Assembly (NCBI RefSeq): GCF_964340395.1
Contig: NC_135554.1
Location: 15,175,592-15,237,591 of the forward strand
Source of the DNA: Glandiceps talaboti
Taxonomy: Eukaryota; Hemichordata; Enteropneusta; Spengelidae
Length of the DNA: 62,000 nucleotides
Direction of reading: 5' to 3'
This document shows, piece after piece, positions 35,370 to 46,489 of this stretch. The notes beneath the pieces are model-generated. The model ran no database searches, was not told the origin of the DNA, and was given only the letters and a program-made list of their open reading frames with translations. Numbering within the stretch: the stretch's first letter is position 1; every line of letters starts with the position of its first letter. The position numbers and the translations under genes were made by a program.

Positions 35370-35562
35370 AAGCAGAGTTCCATTGCTAGATTTGAATGTA
35401 AAGACTGGTTGTAGAACAAATTGATAAATACACTACCATAGTGGCATGCCTGATTTGTATGTTAGACCTGGATGAGTGCACATGCTTCAGTAGAAAATCA
35501 ACTTTTAGTTTGAGCAAAGAACAAGAAAACAGCAGTATGTTACTTTGTAATATAACACATAC

Positions 35563-35849
35563 CTTTGTACCAATTCTACGTTTTTCTGTCAGCAGTTCTC
35601 CATCTTTGTACCACGTTACATTGGGAGTTGGGTTGCCTGATGCTCTACATCGAAACATAACTTCTGTGTTACTAGGTCTCACTAGTAAACGATCGTTTTT
35701 CAACTTTTCAAAGTCGTTCCATTTTGGTGCCATAGGCTCTGAATCACTTGGTGGCTCCCCTTGATGGAAATCCGGGTCAATTACGCTATCTCCTACTTCC
35801 ATGGAACCATTAGACTCACTATTATCTGAGTACTCATCATCATAGGAAT
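35563..35849 (-). CDS. FGFR: FGFR exon 2: acid box and N-terminal half of Ig D2
   Basis: 287 nt: two bases finish the codon split with exon 1 (Asp30), then 95 codons to Lys125. Acceptor AAAGATTTTTCAG, donor AAG/GTATGT. Residues 30-67 are acidic (DSYDDEYSDNSES...PPSDSE), matching the FGFR acid box. Residues 70-125 start D2 with APKWNDFEKLKNDRLL (vertebrate APYWTxxEKMEK), the first D2 cysteine C97 in MFRC, the core W109 in VTWYKDGE, and RRIGTK at the exon border, the same place I recall for vertebrates (HRIGGYK). The basic residues near 78-83 sit where the heparin-binding lysines lie in vertebrates. The open frame continues past the acceptor to 35955 but that part is intron-like and has no ATG start. 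Confidence 0.93.
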
Positions 35850-36052
35850 CTGAAAAATCTTTATCAAATAACAAGTCTTGATACTTCCCCTCAAATACTT
35901 TACCTCTCCACGTGAATGAATGGTGGCATGATTTGAAAGAAATTAGAGGCAACAAATAAATAAAAGTATTGCTACAAAATGTGTGTGAAACCGGAAGTAT
36001 TCAGTGCGCTGGTAAAGCGTTGAATGAGCTGCATTGTTCTAACGGCGAGTGC

Positions 36053-36062
36053 GTCACGTGAC
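36053..36062. promoter_or_regulatory. Perfect 10-bp palindrome containing CACGTG E-box, FGFR intron 1
   Basis: GTCACGTGAC is a perfect palindrome and contains the CACGTG E-box recognised by many bHLH factors. It sits in the short first intron, about 200 bp downstream of the signal-peptide exon. Functional use is inference only; such motifs arise by chance. Confidence 0.2.
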
Positions 36063-36257
36063 AGGTATCCCCCTCCTCTGGTATTACAGATGGATGGACA
36101 CACGACCATTGTAATAGTCCCCCTCACCCTCCTGGGGAGGGAGGGGGGGTCTAAAAGTATCTGTCTGAGTACTGGTATTTTGGGATTAGGTTTCAGTATT
36201 GGTACTGGGGATTAGATATTATCCTGTAAGTATATTACAGAACTAAGAAAAAATTAC

Positions 36258-36387
36258 CTGAAGAAGTTGCAGAGTCAGTACTGTTATCTGCTTTCACCAT
36301 GGAGATTGCCATGGCAACAATGATACTAATCTTCATCAGCTGCATGTCGACAGTTGCTTACATTTCCCAGTAGTATTCTAAAGAATC
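36258..36387 (-). CDS. FGFR: FGFR exon 1 (first coding exon): 5' UTR end and signal peptide
   Basis: Coding part 36345-36258: ATG then 28 further codons plus one base, MQLMKISIIVAMAISMVKA followed by DNSTDSATSS. This is a short basic n-region, a hydrophobic core and a small-residue cleavage site (predicted after KA, residue 19). An in-frame TAA lies 15 nt upstream of the ATG, and the -3 base is G, supporting this start. Donor CAG/GTAATT, phase 1, joins exon 2. A plausible acceptor CTATTTCAG/GATTC at 36387 suggests that a non-coding exon lies further right, as is common in FGFR genes; the exon start is therefore provisional. Confidence 0.82.
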
Positions 36388-36389
36388 CT

Positions 36390-37075
36390 GAAATAGTCCA
36401 GAAGTAAACATGTCTTGTTAATACCTTACAAGTTACTGAATTACACACTTTTTACGACAATCCCACAATGTGCACACAAGCTCAAAAAGTGTACTTTGGG
36501 GGTGGGGGGTGGGGGCATCAATGTGATAGCTAGACTTCATTTTAACACTTCTAACCACTACTTTGGCTACGAGTACTAGGAGTAGAAGGTACAACGTACA
36601 GTTAATGGTGTAAGTTCCAAAGAGCAGTGAACAAGCTAAATACAGGTACAGTATTGTATCCTATTTATCACCACCTTCTCTACTGATGAAAATTCCAGGT
36701 GATCGTACACCTCTTACCACTGGCATCATCGCAAACCATGGCCTGTTTTACGGCAACGTTCTTAACGAGCCTCCCACTTATTTCGAAATGTAGTGGTAGA
36801 AATAATAACTCTGGTTTGCGAGAATGACCACTGCAGTCTGGGTTTGAACCCACTCAGCATTGGCTGGGTTGATAAAAATTTCCGAGATCTATATATAAGA
36901 TAATAGTCAGTTTCACAGGACCGAACAATGCAGATTTTTGCCAATATTCTGTGTTCCTCCTGCTTCAACACAAGGATGTACGAGGTACAAATGAAACTGC
37001 TGAATGCTTCCTGCTGAACTTTTTTCACTGGTTAAAGTCACAATCAAAAGTCAACCATCTAGAAATGCAACTTAT
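36390..37075. other. Upstream flank or 5' intron; nothing firm
   Basis: Contains a G-rich run (GGGGGTGGGGGGTGGGGG) near 36497-36513 and a GGGTTTGAACCC motif at about 36840. No exon or promoter could be supported. The minus-strand open frame at 37028-36762 has no domain. Confidence 0.4.
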
Positions 37076-37605
37076 CATAGAGTTCCCTCACATCCCTAGA
37101 ACTATTACCGTCATAACATCTAGAAATCCATCTTACCATAGCGTTCCCTCACATCCCTAGAACTATTACCGTCATAACATCTAGAAATCCATCTTACCAT
37201 AGCATTCCCTCACATCCCTAGAACTATTACCATCATAACATCTAGAAATCCATCTTACCATAGCATTCCCTCACATCCCTAGAACTATTACCATCATAAC
37301 ATCTAGAAATCCAGCTTATCATAGAGTTCCCTCACATCCCTAGCACTATTACCAAGTCATTTCATAGAAATCTTACCATAGCATTCCCTCACATCCCTAG
37401 AACTATTACCAAGTCATTTCATAGAAATCTTACCATAGCATTCCCTCACATCCCTAGAACTATTACCGTCATAACATCTAGAAATCCATCTTACCATAGC
37501 GTTCCCTCACATCCCTAGAACTATTACCAAGTCATTTCATAGAAATCTTACCATAGCATTCCCTCACATCCCTAGAACTATTACCAAGTCATTTCCTAAG
37601 TATTA
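37075..37605. repeat. 61/57-bp minisatellite, 9 copies
   Basis: The constant part is TTACCATAG, then C(A/G)TTCCCTCACATCCCTAG and AACTATTACC. The variable part is either GTCATAACATCTAGAAATCC (61-bp unit) or AAGTCATTTCATAGAAATC (57-bp unit). TTCCCTCAC starts at 37082, 37143, 37204, 37265, 37326, 37383, 37440, 37501 and 37558, giving spacings of 61, 61, 61, 61, 57, 57, 61 and 57. It lies about 0.7 kb upstream of FGFR exon 1. Confidence 0.96.
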
Positions 37606-37881
37606 ACCATGTCTAGTAGATTTTCTCTCCAATACTTCTGTACTGCCATTCACGTTCTGAATTTACAACAGATATCCTTCTTGTAATAGGAGCACATCTT
37701 GATGTTCAGAGAATGTGACTCCTATTAAAATGGATTTCTGATCTATCCACAGACATGCCAACTATGCACAGATAAAAACTACAGTTGTACACATGCCTGT
37801 TTATCCTTCCCAATCTTACATATATAGGGATTATGCCAAAAGTTTACTTGATCATCATACATGTACAAAACTAGCACACAT

Positions 37882-38117
37882 GTTAAAGCTGCACTACTTG
37901 CAACAGGAATGATTTTTGAAACTGTTTTGTTTATATAAAAACTTACTCATAACACTGAATCACCTTCTGATAAATGTATAAACTTACAATTTACATGTAG
38001 TATGGTACAATACAGATGTGATCTAATCAAATTGACTTGGGTTTGCACTCTAATATCCCCCCCCTCCACCCACACACACACCACATGTTGACAATTTCAA
38101 GTTGTTACTATAGTACC
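37882..38117 (+). repeat. Dispersed repeat family, copy 1 (about 220 bp)
   Basis: Begins TTAAAGCTGCACTACTTGCA and continues TTTTTGAAACTGTTTTGTTTA, TGAATCACCT, a GTATGGTACAATA block, ATCAAATTGACTTGGGTTTG and a C-rich stretch, ending TTACTATAGTACC. The same order of blocks occurs at 40573-40804 and, inverted, at 46490-46705. The type is not determined: no coding sequence and no clear terminal repeats were seen. Confidence 0.7.
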
Positions 38118-38119
38118 AA

Positions 38120-38955
38120 TGGAAAATTCAACAGAATCTATTTATTGGTATTTCAACACTTTTCATTCAATATATAAAAAATTGTATTGCTGGTTGTCTG
38201 CTTCTAGTTATGGCTAGTACAGGTTTAAAACTTACAGACATAAAAATAGAAACTGAATTTCACTACTGTGATCAAAGCTATCAAATATTTTCATTTTCAT
38301 GGTGGCTTTGATTTATAGCTATCAAGATGCAACAGTAATTGGGACGATATGAAACTTTTTACGAAATGATATGTTGGTTTTAGGAACAGTTACCGACCCA
38401 AATATATGGGGGGGGGGGGGGAGACAGGAGAGAGAAAGAATGAGGCTTTATTAATCGATGCCTTTGTTGATAGCTCATCGCAATAAACACTCGCATCCTT
38501 CTGTATGTATGTATGTATGTGTGTACTATGTACATAGAGCAATATCAAAACTCACGATGCTAAACTTCAAAATATTATATTGTAACCATATTTCTATGTT
38601 AAATATCTATGACATAAAAGGAAAAACAGTGCCTGTTAGTGGCTAAATACCTACAAGATAAAATTTAGGAGAAGAAAAGATACTCAAATAAGACAGACTC
38701 GTAAAATTAATTAAACATGGACACTGCAGGGTATTAATTCATCTTCCTTTGAGATATGGTATGTGTGAATGCCTTCCAGCAGAGAAAAATATCATAAATT
38801 TCATAAAATTTGACTTCCATCTGAATAGTAACTAAATCAAAAATGATTTGAATATTTAAAACACTTCTAGTTATTCAACACACAGGCTTAGTCCTCTTTC
38901 TCCCAAACTACACTTAGCTGTGTACAAACAAATGCCAACTTGGGAGAAAGAAGAT
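38120..38955. other. No gene; poly(G) run at 38409-38421
   Basis: Homopolymer of about 13 G followed by GAGACAGGAGAGAGAAAG. A short TATG/GTAT tetramer run lies at 38502-38520. No exon was recognised. Confidence 0.45.
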
Positions 38956-38959
38956 TAAT

Positions 38960-39307
38960 TAAACTGGTCATATGGATGAGGTTATTTTAGATTTTTAATT
39001 TATAAAACAATGTTATCATCGCTTCCTACTTGAAAAATCAATCTGAAAAAACATAGACCAAGTCTGTGTTTGTAACTCAATACATTAAAAAAAAAAGCTA
39101 AAATACGTATTAAAAGTTTGTTGTTGTACGTACAATAACAAAGATTTTACACATTTATTAATCTTTTGCAATTTCTTAACTTACAACCAAGGAACTTGGT
39201 CAATGTTGTCTCACGTTGATTTTTTTAAGTGGGAAGCCATAATAACATTGTTCTATAAATTAAAAATCTAAAATAAATTTCAAATCTTCATCAATATGAC
39301 CACTTTA
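38960..39307. mobile_element. About 350-bp element with long terminal inverted repeats
   Basis: The left arm runs GGTCATATGGATGAG, TTAGATTTTTAATTTATAAA, CAATGTTATCATCGCTTCC, ACTTGAAAAATCAA, GACCAAGTCTG, GTTTGTAACT. The right half read in reverse gives GGTCATATTGATGA, the same TTAGATTTTTAATTTATA block, CAATGTTATTATGGCTTCC, AAAAAATCAACGTGA, GACCAAGTTCC and GGTTGTAAGTTAAG. The arms are about 150 bp each around an AT-rich centre, so nearly the whole element can fold back. A one-armed relative lies at 2656-2890. No coding sequence. Confidence 0.85.
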
Positions 39308-39309
39308 AT

Positions 39310-40014
39310 ATAGAACTGCCAAAAAGTTGGTGTCATATGTTATCCTATTCTGACTAATTCTATTCTACGACTGCATATATACATATAAAAACTGAACCTG
39401 CTGCTTTGAAGTAATGTTTTACTTTCATCTTTTCTGTCATTTACAGTACCATTATTCATCATCAAATTTTAAATGGGAATTAAAAATTGAACATTACTTT
39501 TTGTCTGTGTCTCTCATGAGAATGGCTCATGAGACGACCTGTCATAAATTATTTTGTTAATAGCATCTAGTAAATACCAAACATGGACGATAAAAAAATT
39601 TGACCAAAAAAAAACAACATTCATGGTGCTTTAAAATATCTGCCATATGTTTGCTGTTAAAATGACTTCTCAATATCTGTACATGTACACATATATGTTT
39701 TGAAACTACAAGGACCTTTTATCAAGAGAGGTAAACAATAATTGGGTTTTACATGGATATCTTTGTACATTATTCCACTCAATGAAGTTTGCGTGATAAC
39801 TTGAACAGGAATTGTACACTATAAATTCTGTGTGATATAATTTTACGTTAGGAAGCAGCAGTTTCAATTTCATATATAAATATATATCTATATATATATT
39901 ACCTATATCTATATATATATATATTACCTATATCTATATATATATTACCTGCAATATTTGCACTACATTATTCATGTCACCTCAATTTACATAATTTAGG
40001 ATTAGTTTGTGTAT

Positions 40015-40053
<39 letters not shown>

Positions 40054-40570
40054 AGGTTGATTTTTATTCCTATTTTTTGATGGTGTAGTTTGATAGTAAT
40101 TTCTAAGTACAATGTTGTCTCTTACTTAGCATAGAAGAAAGTGTTTCTTGGGGTTTTCAAATCTAGTAATCTTCCATTGAACATGATCGCTAGATTTGAA
40201 GGCCAATGATGACTCTAAAGGTTAGTTATCTCTGAAATACTTCAGTAGTTCCTGCAGTGACAAATGACAGTGTGTGATCTTGTACCCAAAGGAACAAGAC
40301 TGAGCACATGTAAGGTCAATTTTGAATGTACACACGAGACTGTATCCCTAATTCAGCATGCAAACAAAGAATATCTTCATCAATTCCTTAGTTTTATGAT
40401 ATTCTTTGGCAAGTGGTTGAACTCTCTCAAATCTGTAAATACGTTAACAATGATGTAATATTTAAATGAATTGTAACATTAGGTCATTTACATATTATGT
40501 CTGAAGAACAGATAAGAATTATACCAGGAGCCAATCACGGATAGCCTTGATGGGAAGATTACATGTACCT
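39310..40570. other. No gene; (TATATC)n at 39868-39951 and a 37-base T run at 40016-40052
   Basis: A TA-rich cluster has three copies of TATCTATATATATATTACC. About 70 bp later there is an uninterrupted run of about 37 T. Read on the minus strand this is a long poly(A), compatible with the tail of an unrecognised retro-inserted sequence, but no source sequence was identified beside it. Confidence 0.5.
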
Positions 40571-40572
40571 GT

Positions 40573-40804
40573 AAGTTACACTGCACTAGCTGCAACTGTG
40601 TTTTTCAAAACTGTTTGTTCGATATATTAAAATGACATAATATTGTACACCTCAAGAGTATTGAATCACCTGTAGGTGAACATACTTGTGTAGCAGTACA
40701 CATAGTACAGTCAGTGCAATATATCCAATCAAATTGATTTTTGGGTCCGCACCTGAAAATTAGCAACCCCCAATGAATCTCAATTTCAACTTATTACTAT
40801 ACTA
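40573..40804 (+). repeat. Dispersed repeat family, copy 2
   Basis: Blocks in order: TTACACTGCACTAGCTGCAAC, TTTTTCAAAACTGTTTG, ATATTGTACACCT, AGTATTGAATCACCTG, TATATCCAATCAAATTGATT, TTTGGGTCCGCACCTGAAAA, CCCCCAATGAATC. It matches copy 3 (inverted, 46490-46705) especially over TTGGGTCCGCAC and ATATTGTACACCT. Confidence 0.8.
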
Positions 40805-42655
40805 CTCATAGATAAAATACACCTCAAAATGACACGTACAATGTATGATTATGGTATTGTAACCATTTTCAGTGAAATATGTAAATTACATGTAAATTGT
40901 CTGTATTGTTGTAAAACTTTCAGAGAAAAACTTAAATAATAGTTTTATGCAACAAAGTTTGTGTACCTTAAGGTAGCATGTGAGCTGTGTTAGGTCTGTG
41001 AACTGACAATGTTGTAAATACACATTACCTACATTTAGTGTGTGTGTGCCAAGTCTATCAACTGTCTAACAACAAAACATGTTGACTAAAAAGCCACACT
41101 ATGAACCTTGCTTACACTCTTTCTTAAACTATAACACTAATAGAGTTTTAGGTGACCTTATTAGATTCCTTTAAAATATGACTGGTTCCTTTGTCACTAC
41201 CACGTTTGTGGCACACACCGTTCTCTACTGTTTGTTCATCTTTATGAGTGTGGGCACACACACACACACACACACACATACACAGACAGGTATTGAGTCT
41301 TTCTAGACCGGAAATACGTAAGCTCAGCCACATGTAAATGAGTTCCACTTCAAAATTGGACCTACGCAAAGAAAAGTATTTTCCTCTATCTATTTCAGCT
41401 GCCCACGTGGCGAAAAAGATCAATATAAAACGCAAGGAAATTGTCTCTCTTTGAAACTCTGTGGGAGAAGATAACTACGTCTATTTATAAAACTACTGGA
41501 TACAGCGATGTCTTAAAGGTTATTTTGATGACCTCAATAACATCGCTGGAATATGTTTCATTTAGAACTTGACGATTAAAAATAATCACTTTTCTATCAA
41601 GTAACACATTAGCCTTTTTCGTGAAAATTTTACAGCACAGTGAAAATTCTGTCAGACCGCAATCAAATTGGATATTGAAAAGTTCACATGTCAAACCTCT
41701 AGCTCCATACCTACATGCTGATCAACAAAGTTTATCTCAAAATAATGTATTGTGTTATTGAAATGCCTACCCCTACCGGAAACAGCTGTAAAATTAGGCT
41801 AAGTAAAATAAACAACTTACTTAGTCAGGTACCCAAAATAACAAGTGAAGTGGTCTATTTTTCTTTTTGAATCTGGTCAATTTTTTTATGCATGAATAAC
41901 CCTAATCCTACGACTTGTTTCAAGTGTGTTATTTTTATGTTAGCTGAGGTATGAACTTTGGCATTAGACTTACCTGACAAACAATTCAAAGTTTCTTTAG
42001 GCAAGGTTTTATGAATTTGTTCACCTTGTTTTGTTTTGCTTTTTTTGTGTGGGAGGAGCAGCTGTAGCAAAGAGGCTACTTAACTTCAAAAAGTCAGCGA
42101 TAAAAAAATGTGATTTACATACATCTATATGTTACACCATAGACATCAAACCTACCCATAACCTAACATAACTTTAGTACTTGGCAACAAAGTCTAAGGG
42201 TCGTTATTTTCTTTCTGTTTTAAAAGACCAACCACATTGATTATACTTTCCAACAAGGAATACAACATAACATTGCTTAAGTTATCTTCACTTTGTAATT
42301 TAACAGGCTGCATAAATTAATTAGAGCAGCACCAAGTTAGTACTTTATAACTAGACGGTAATTACTATAGAGTATTACATGTAAAACAATGGAGCATACA
42401 TCATCACCTACAATAGCCAATCAGAATACAGCAGTGTTTTCCCTTTAGTGATTCTTTTCAGCCTACATGTTAATGCAAGCTGATTGGAGCAAATTGTCGT
42501 CATATCCTTAACTCTAGTACAAGTTATCAGAACGAAAAAATGTTCTTCCTTTTGCGGAAAATTCTTGTGTATTTATAACCAAATCTTTGACTTCAAACTG
42601 TGAATCACAATCTTGTGTCTGATTTCAGTCTAAACTTTAGACAAATATCACAAAA
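40805..42655. other. No gene; (CA)n at 41256-41282
   Basis: A dinucleotide CA run of about 13 units, and otherwise AT-rich sequence. The minus-strand open frames at 41435-41148 and 41694-41485 carry no recognised domain. Confidence 0.45.
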
Positions 42656-42659
42656 AATT

Positions 42660-43480
42660 TACCAGAAAAAAAAAATTTGCAATCTAAAATGAACTCCAAA
42701 AGTTGAAATTTAGTACATTCAAGTGCTTAGTGGTAAAGAAGCACAATCTCTTATAGCAATGTATGTATTTCAGAAAGGGCTGTTTCATGGGTCATTACAT
42801 GGCGTTATCTTAATAAGTATTACATGAGCTCATTCTTTTGTTCTGGGCCAACCCTTTTTCTATAGCAACTGTTTTCATACCTAGATGTTAATCCTAAGAT
42901 TTATTCACAAGTAATCTGTGCTAAATGTACTGTAAATAAACCTAGATATTTCTACCACTAGAAAAGTTTACGCTTTTACAGTCTACAACTAGTTTCAAAA
43001 GACTATTTTTACTACTTACCAGACTGGTACATTGTATGCAATCATGTACAAGAAGACAGTTTAGTCACTACTTATTTTTTACTACTTACCAGACTGATAT
43101 ATTGCATTCATATACAAGAAGACAGTTTAGTCAGTAATATTTTGTTGTTTTGTTTTCTAGTGAAATATTAAAGTAAATGTAAGTTTTTAACCAAAACCTC
43201 CAGATTTTTACAGTACTTGTGGAAGGACATCGGAACTAACAGATTATTATATATACTTGTAATAAATGACGTGGAAGTGCAATATTAAATTTTTGGCAGC
43301 AGAGTAAAAAAAATTATCTATAAACTATAAAGTCAATAAAGAGGTTCTGCACTTTGAAATTAACTCCACTTGTTGAAATTTAGTGTAATCACTGTCAAAT
43401 GTTTGAGGCTAAAAAAAAATAGAAAAATATATCTGAAGTCTGAAATAAACTCCAATTGCTGAAATTTGGTATATTTCTAG
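42660..43480. repeat. Local repeats: ACTCCAA-TTGAAATTTAGT motif (3 copies) and a 67-bp pair
   Basis: AACTCCAAAAGTTGAAATTTAGT-like segments (about 23 bp) lie near 42691, 43361 and 43446, each followed by similar AT-rich sequence. Separately, ACTACTTACCAGACTG followed by a TACAAGAAGACAGTTTAGTC block occurs at about 43010-43070 and 43080-43132. There is no coding evidence. Confidence 0.6.
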
Positions 43481-43484
43481 TGGT

Positions 43485-44380
43485 ATTTGAGCATAAGATG
43501 AAGTGATGCATGAATACATTAACATTACAGTGCTCTCTCTCCCTTCATGTACGGAATGATGTTAAACTGCAAAAATATTACACCATTACTGGCTAAGGAA
43601 CAGAAGATGCAATAAAAGCAGACATGCTGATAATCTCAGCTTATTGAATTACAGTTAGTTCATAGTGAATCCCTACAAGAAAGCTTGATATTCAATTCAC
43701 CCACTATGACATATTGCAACCGGTATTGGCAATCAAATTGCTGTCTATTATCCACACTAATGGTGTCTTTAACTATTATGCTGAAAACAGCTTGCTTTTC
43801 ACAATATTTTACATCATTCTATATGAACCTGCAGTGGAATCTCTCTCTCTTACAGCAAATTCTAAAAACTCCCAAGCTAGCAAGCGGCATGATAAAAGCA
43901 TTTTGTTTTTACTCCTTACTTTTCACGTATACTTTCTTCTGTGGAGGCACTATACATGGCAGAGGATAATGTCCTAATAAAACGGTTTTCCCACATCATA
44001 AGTTTATACTTAAAGAGTTTTATGTAAACATCTTGTACTATGTATGACTTTCGTTCTTATAATAAACCAACCAGACACCATTTCATGACTACAACTTCAT
44101 ACTTTTACAGTGTTCGTGTTCTTTGACTGTTTTCTATCATACCTTGCCCTAGTTTACCAACTTCCAATTTCTATGGGTCAACTGCATCACATGTGATCAG
44201 TACAACAGACAGAAAAGTAGCTAATACTCTTAAAACTATATAAACCTAAACACCCTTTTTTTGGTTGTTTTTTTTTTGGTGGACATTCTACCAAATCTAC
44301 CACAATGCTTCCATATCATATAGTCTTAGTGCATTGCAGTGTATTAGCTATTACATATAACTTTCATTAGATTTACAGTT
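43485..44380. other. No gene seen
   Basis: Overlapping plus-strand frames at 43685-43977 give no domain. AT-rich, no repeat identified. Confidence 0.4.
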
Positions 44381-44384
44381 AAGA

Positions 44385-44597
44385 ATTAACCCTTTCATTC
44401 CTAGAGACGACATTGGAATAAATAGAAACTTGATTGTAAGAACATTTCCTAAAATTTAAGAATATTACTTCATTGGGAAGTAATATTTCTTGAATTCTGA
44501 TCTAAAATAAAGTTGATCTTTTCCAAAAATTACAGAGAAACAAGAATTTTTGTTCAAAAATTTTGGCGGGAAAGTTTCTAGTTCTGAAAGGGTTAAT
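44385..44597. mobile_element. 213-bp MITE with terminal inverted repeats and central hairpin
   Basis: The ends are ATTAACCCTTTCA and its exact reverse complement TGAAAGGGTTAAT (13 bp), extended imperfectly by CTAGAGAC/GTTTCTAG. The centre has an 11-bp perfect stem AATATTACTTC/GAAGTAATATT around a 5-base loop (44461-44487). No coding sequence. No second copy was seen in the window, and the target-site duplication is unclear. Confidence 0.75.
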
Positions 44598-44599
44598 CT

Positions 44600-46485
44600 A
44601 GTGCTATCAGTGCATCAATCTCAAGATCTCTCTTTTGATACCACATGTAGCATCTAAACTAAGTATGAATAGAAACTAAAAACATCACATATTTAGGATA
44701 TATTGTGTATACGTGTTTGTCGTATTTTATCACCAAACATAATGTAGTATTCAATATTCCAAAACACAGGGGTCGTGCATTAAATTTTGCCTTCTGAATA
44801 CAAATCAATTGAATGGCTGTCACTAGGAGTACGATAAACTGCCTGCAATTATTTAACACCAAATCCCAAAAAGTGTTCTACATGATCTTGAAAAAAAAAG
44901 AAGACTGCATGCAAGACTGTAAAATTTATAGCGTCCATTGTCTATTTCACCAGATTTCTACCGTTTGTGTTGCCAGTGGTTCAAACCTCACAAACTCAAA
45001 CTTAAGACATTTTTATATTGATCTATCAATAGTTTTCTCTGCATGGTATTACATGTAAATATTGTAGTTACCAGTTTACATGAAATGCACCTCAGAAATA
45101 AACTGCTCAAACATTTGCTGTTACATACGCTGTACAGAGAACTCATACCCATTTTCAATGATTTCATGAAAAAAATCATGGGTCACCATATAACCTTTTT
45201 AAACAAAGATCAAATTGTTATACAAACTAGGTGATTTTAGAATCCAATATGGCCACCAAATACTGACTTTTAACTCCATGGGAAAATAAATGATTGTTGG
45301 TTCCTTGAAAACAAGACGATGAATCCAAAATCTCTTTCATCATTTCAAAATGACCAAAAGCAAGCTTCTCTGAGGCAAACTTTGTAAAGATTTTTAAAAA
45401 CTTTTATTTCGATGAAATTCATCCCCAAGATGGATTCTACCTTAACAACCATTGAGAGCACATTACATATAAAGATCTGGGTGTTATTTGATGTATTTAC
45501 AGTAACCTTCTTCAAAGCAGGAAGTGGGGATATATTTGAAATTAATATTCTACAACTGTGATCCATTTGTAACTTTTTTTATAACACTTTTTGTACATTT
45601 ATACTCTGCCAGACTTGAAACAGTTTGGCGCATGATTTTGATTGTGATCAAGAACGTGCACAGAAATTAAACAAAGCTAGGCATCCTTGTTACCTTGTTC
45701 ATGGGGAATACTGCTTGTAAGTTATATATGTAAAGTGTTTTTACTTCTACTTGTTAATAGGGGAATCAATATAATAACAATATTATCTCTACTTGTCAAA
45801 ATTAATGTTGCTATACACTTTTGATGAGATACATTTTAGAATGATACTTTTGGCAACTACAGAATTGACTCATAGTTGAACGTAAAATTTTCATTTATTT
45901 TATTAAATGTTTCACAAAATTTACAAATTGAGCTGCTTCCAACAAAATTTACAACAGGCAGATAAAAATCTGATAAAATGTTCTGGATTTATGACAACTT
46001 GTGAATAGAGCACTCATGCTTCATTCATAAACATTCATAATTCAACTCTCTGAAATGAACAGCTGCGGAGGTCACTGTATCATTATGTATAGATTGGTTA
46101 TTCTTGCAAACCTGATCAACAGACAAACTGTGTACATTTCAACAAAGTAACACTAACAGACCTGATTTTTATTCTCAAATTGCATGTATGAAATGCAAAC
46201 AACTGTCTGCCGGTGAGTTTACATGCATTTAATATCAACAAATAGATTATGCACAGCTTGTCTTCGTATACAATACATGAACTGGACTAATCACACAGTC
46301 ACCTTGCAATGAAATATACACTACCATAATTCACATCAATGTTATTAGTCGTGCCAAAATTATGATCTTGCAGCTCTTACTTTTTAAACATGAACTAGCT
46401 GTAACAGGGAATTATTCTTTTGATCAGAGACTCAACAATATATTCACTGAAAATTGTTAAAATACCAATAATTAGACATTGAAAA
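44600..46485. other. No gene seen
   Basis: AT-rich. The short frames at 44813-45234 and 45566-45345 have no domain or splice context. No repeats assigned. Confidence 0.45.
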
Positions 46486-46489
46486 AGTG

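Larger units (their letters stand above)
15349..36387 (-). other. FGFR: FGFR-family receptor gene, 5' (ectodomain) part of locus
   Basis: Five exons with canonical GT-AG borders and consistent phases encode 259 continuous residues: signal peptide (1-19), a short linker, acid box (30-67), Ig D2 (about 70-168), first half of Ig D3 (169-228) and an extra segment (229-259). D2 has the FGFR hallmark GNYTCVVQNEYGSIN. The family product is a single-pass receptor tyrosine kinase at the cell surface that binds FGF with heparan sulfate through D2-D3. N-glycosylation motifs occur at N21, N106, N145, N158, N182, N190 and N246. The kinase half is not seen, so a kinase-less FGFRL-type receptor cannot be formally excluded. 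The acid box argues for a classical FGFR. Confidence 0.85.

Noticed and set aside
35850-35955. Extension of FGFR exon 2 as a longer open frame (up to 189 codons)
   Set aside because: The frame crosses a strong acceptor (GATTTTTCAG) whose phase matches the signal-peptide exon exactly, and the apparent start is a TTG, not an ATG. On the other side it reads past the GTATGT donor.
36740-36860. GGGTTTGAACCC resembling a tRNA-type B box, considered as a tRNA-derived SINE
   Set aside because: No acceptable A box at the right distance, no cloverleaf that I could fold, and the motif is itself a simple palindrome.
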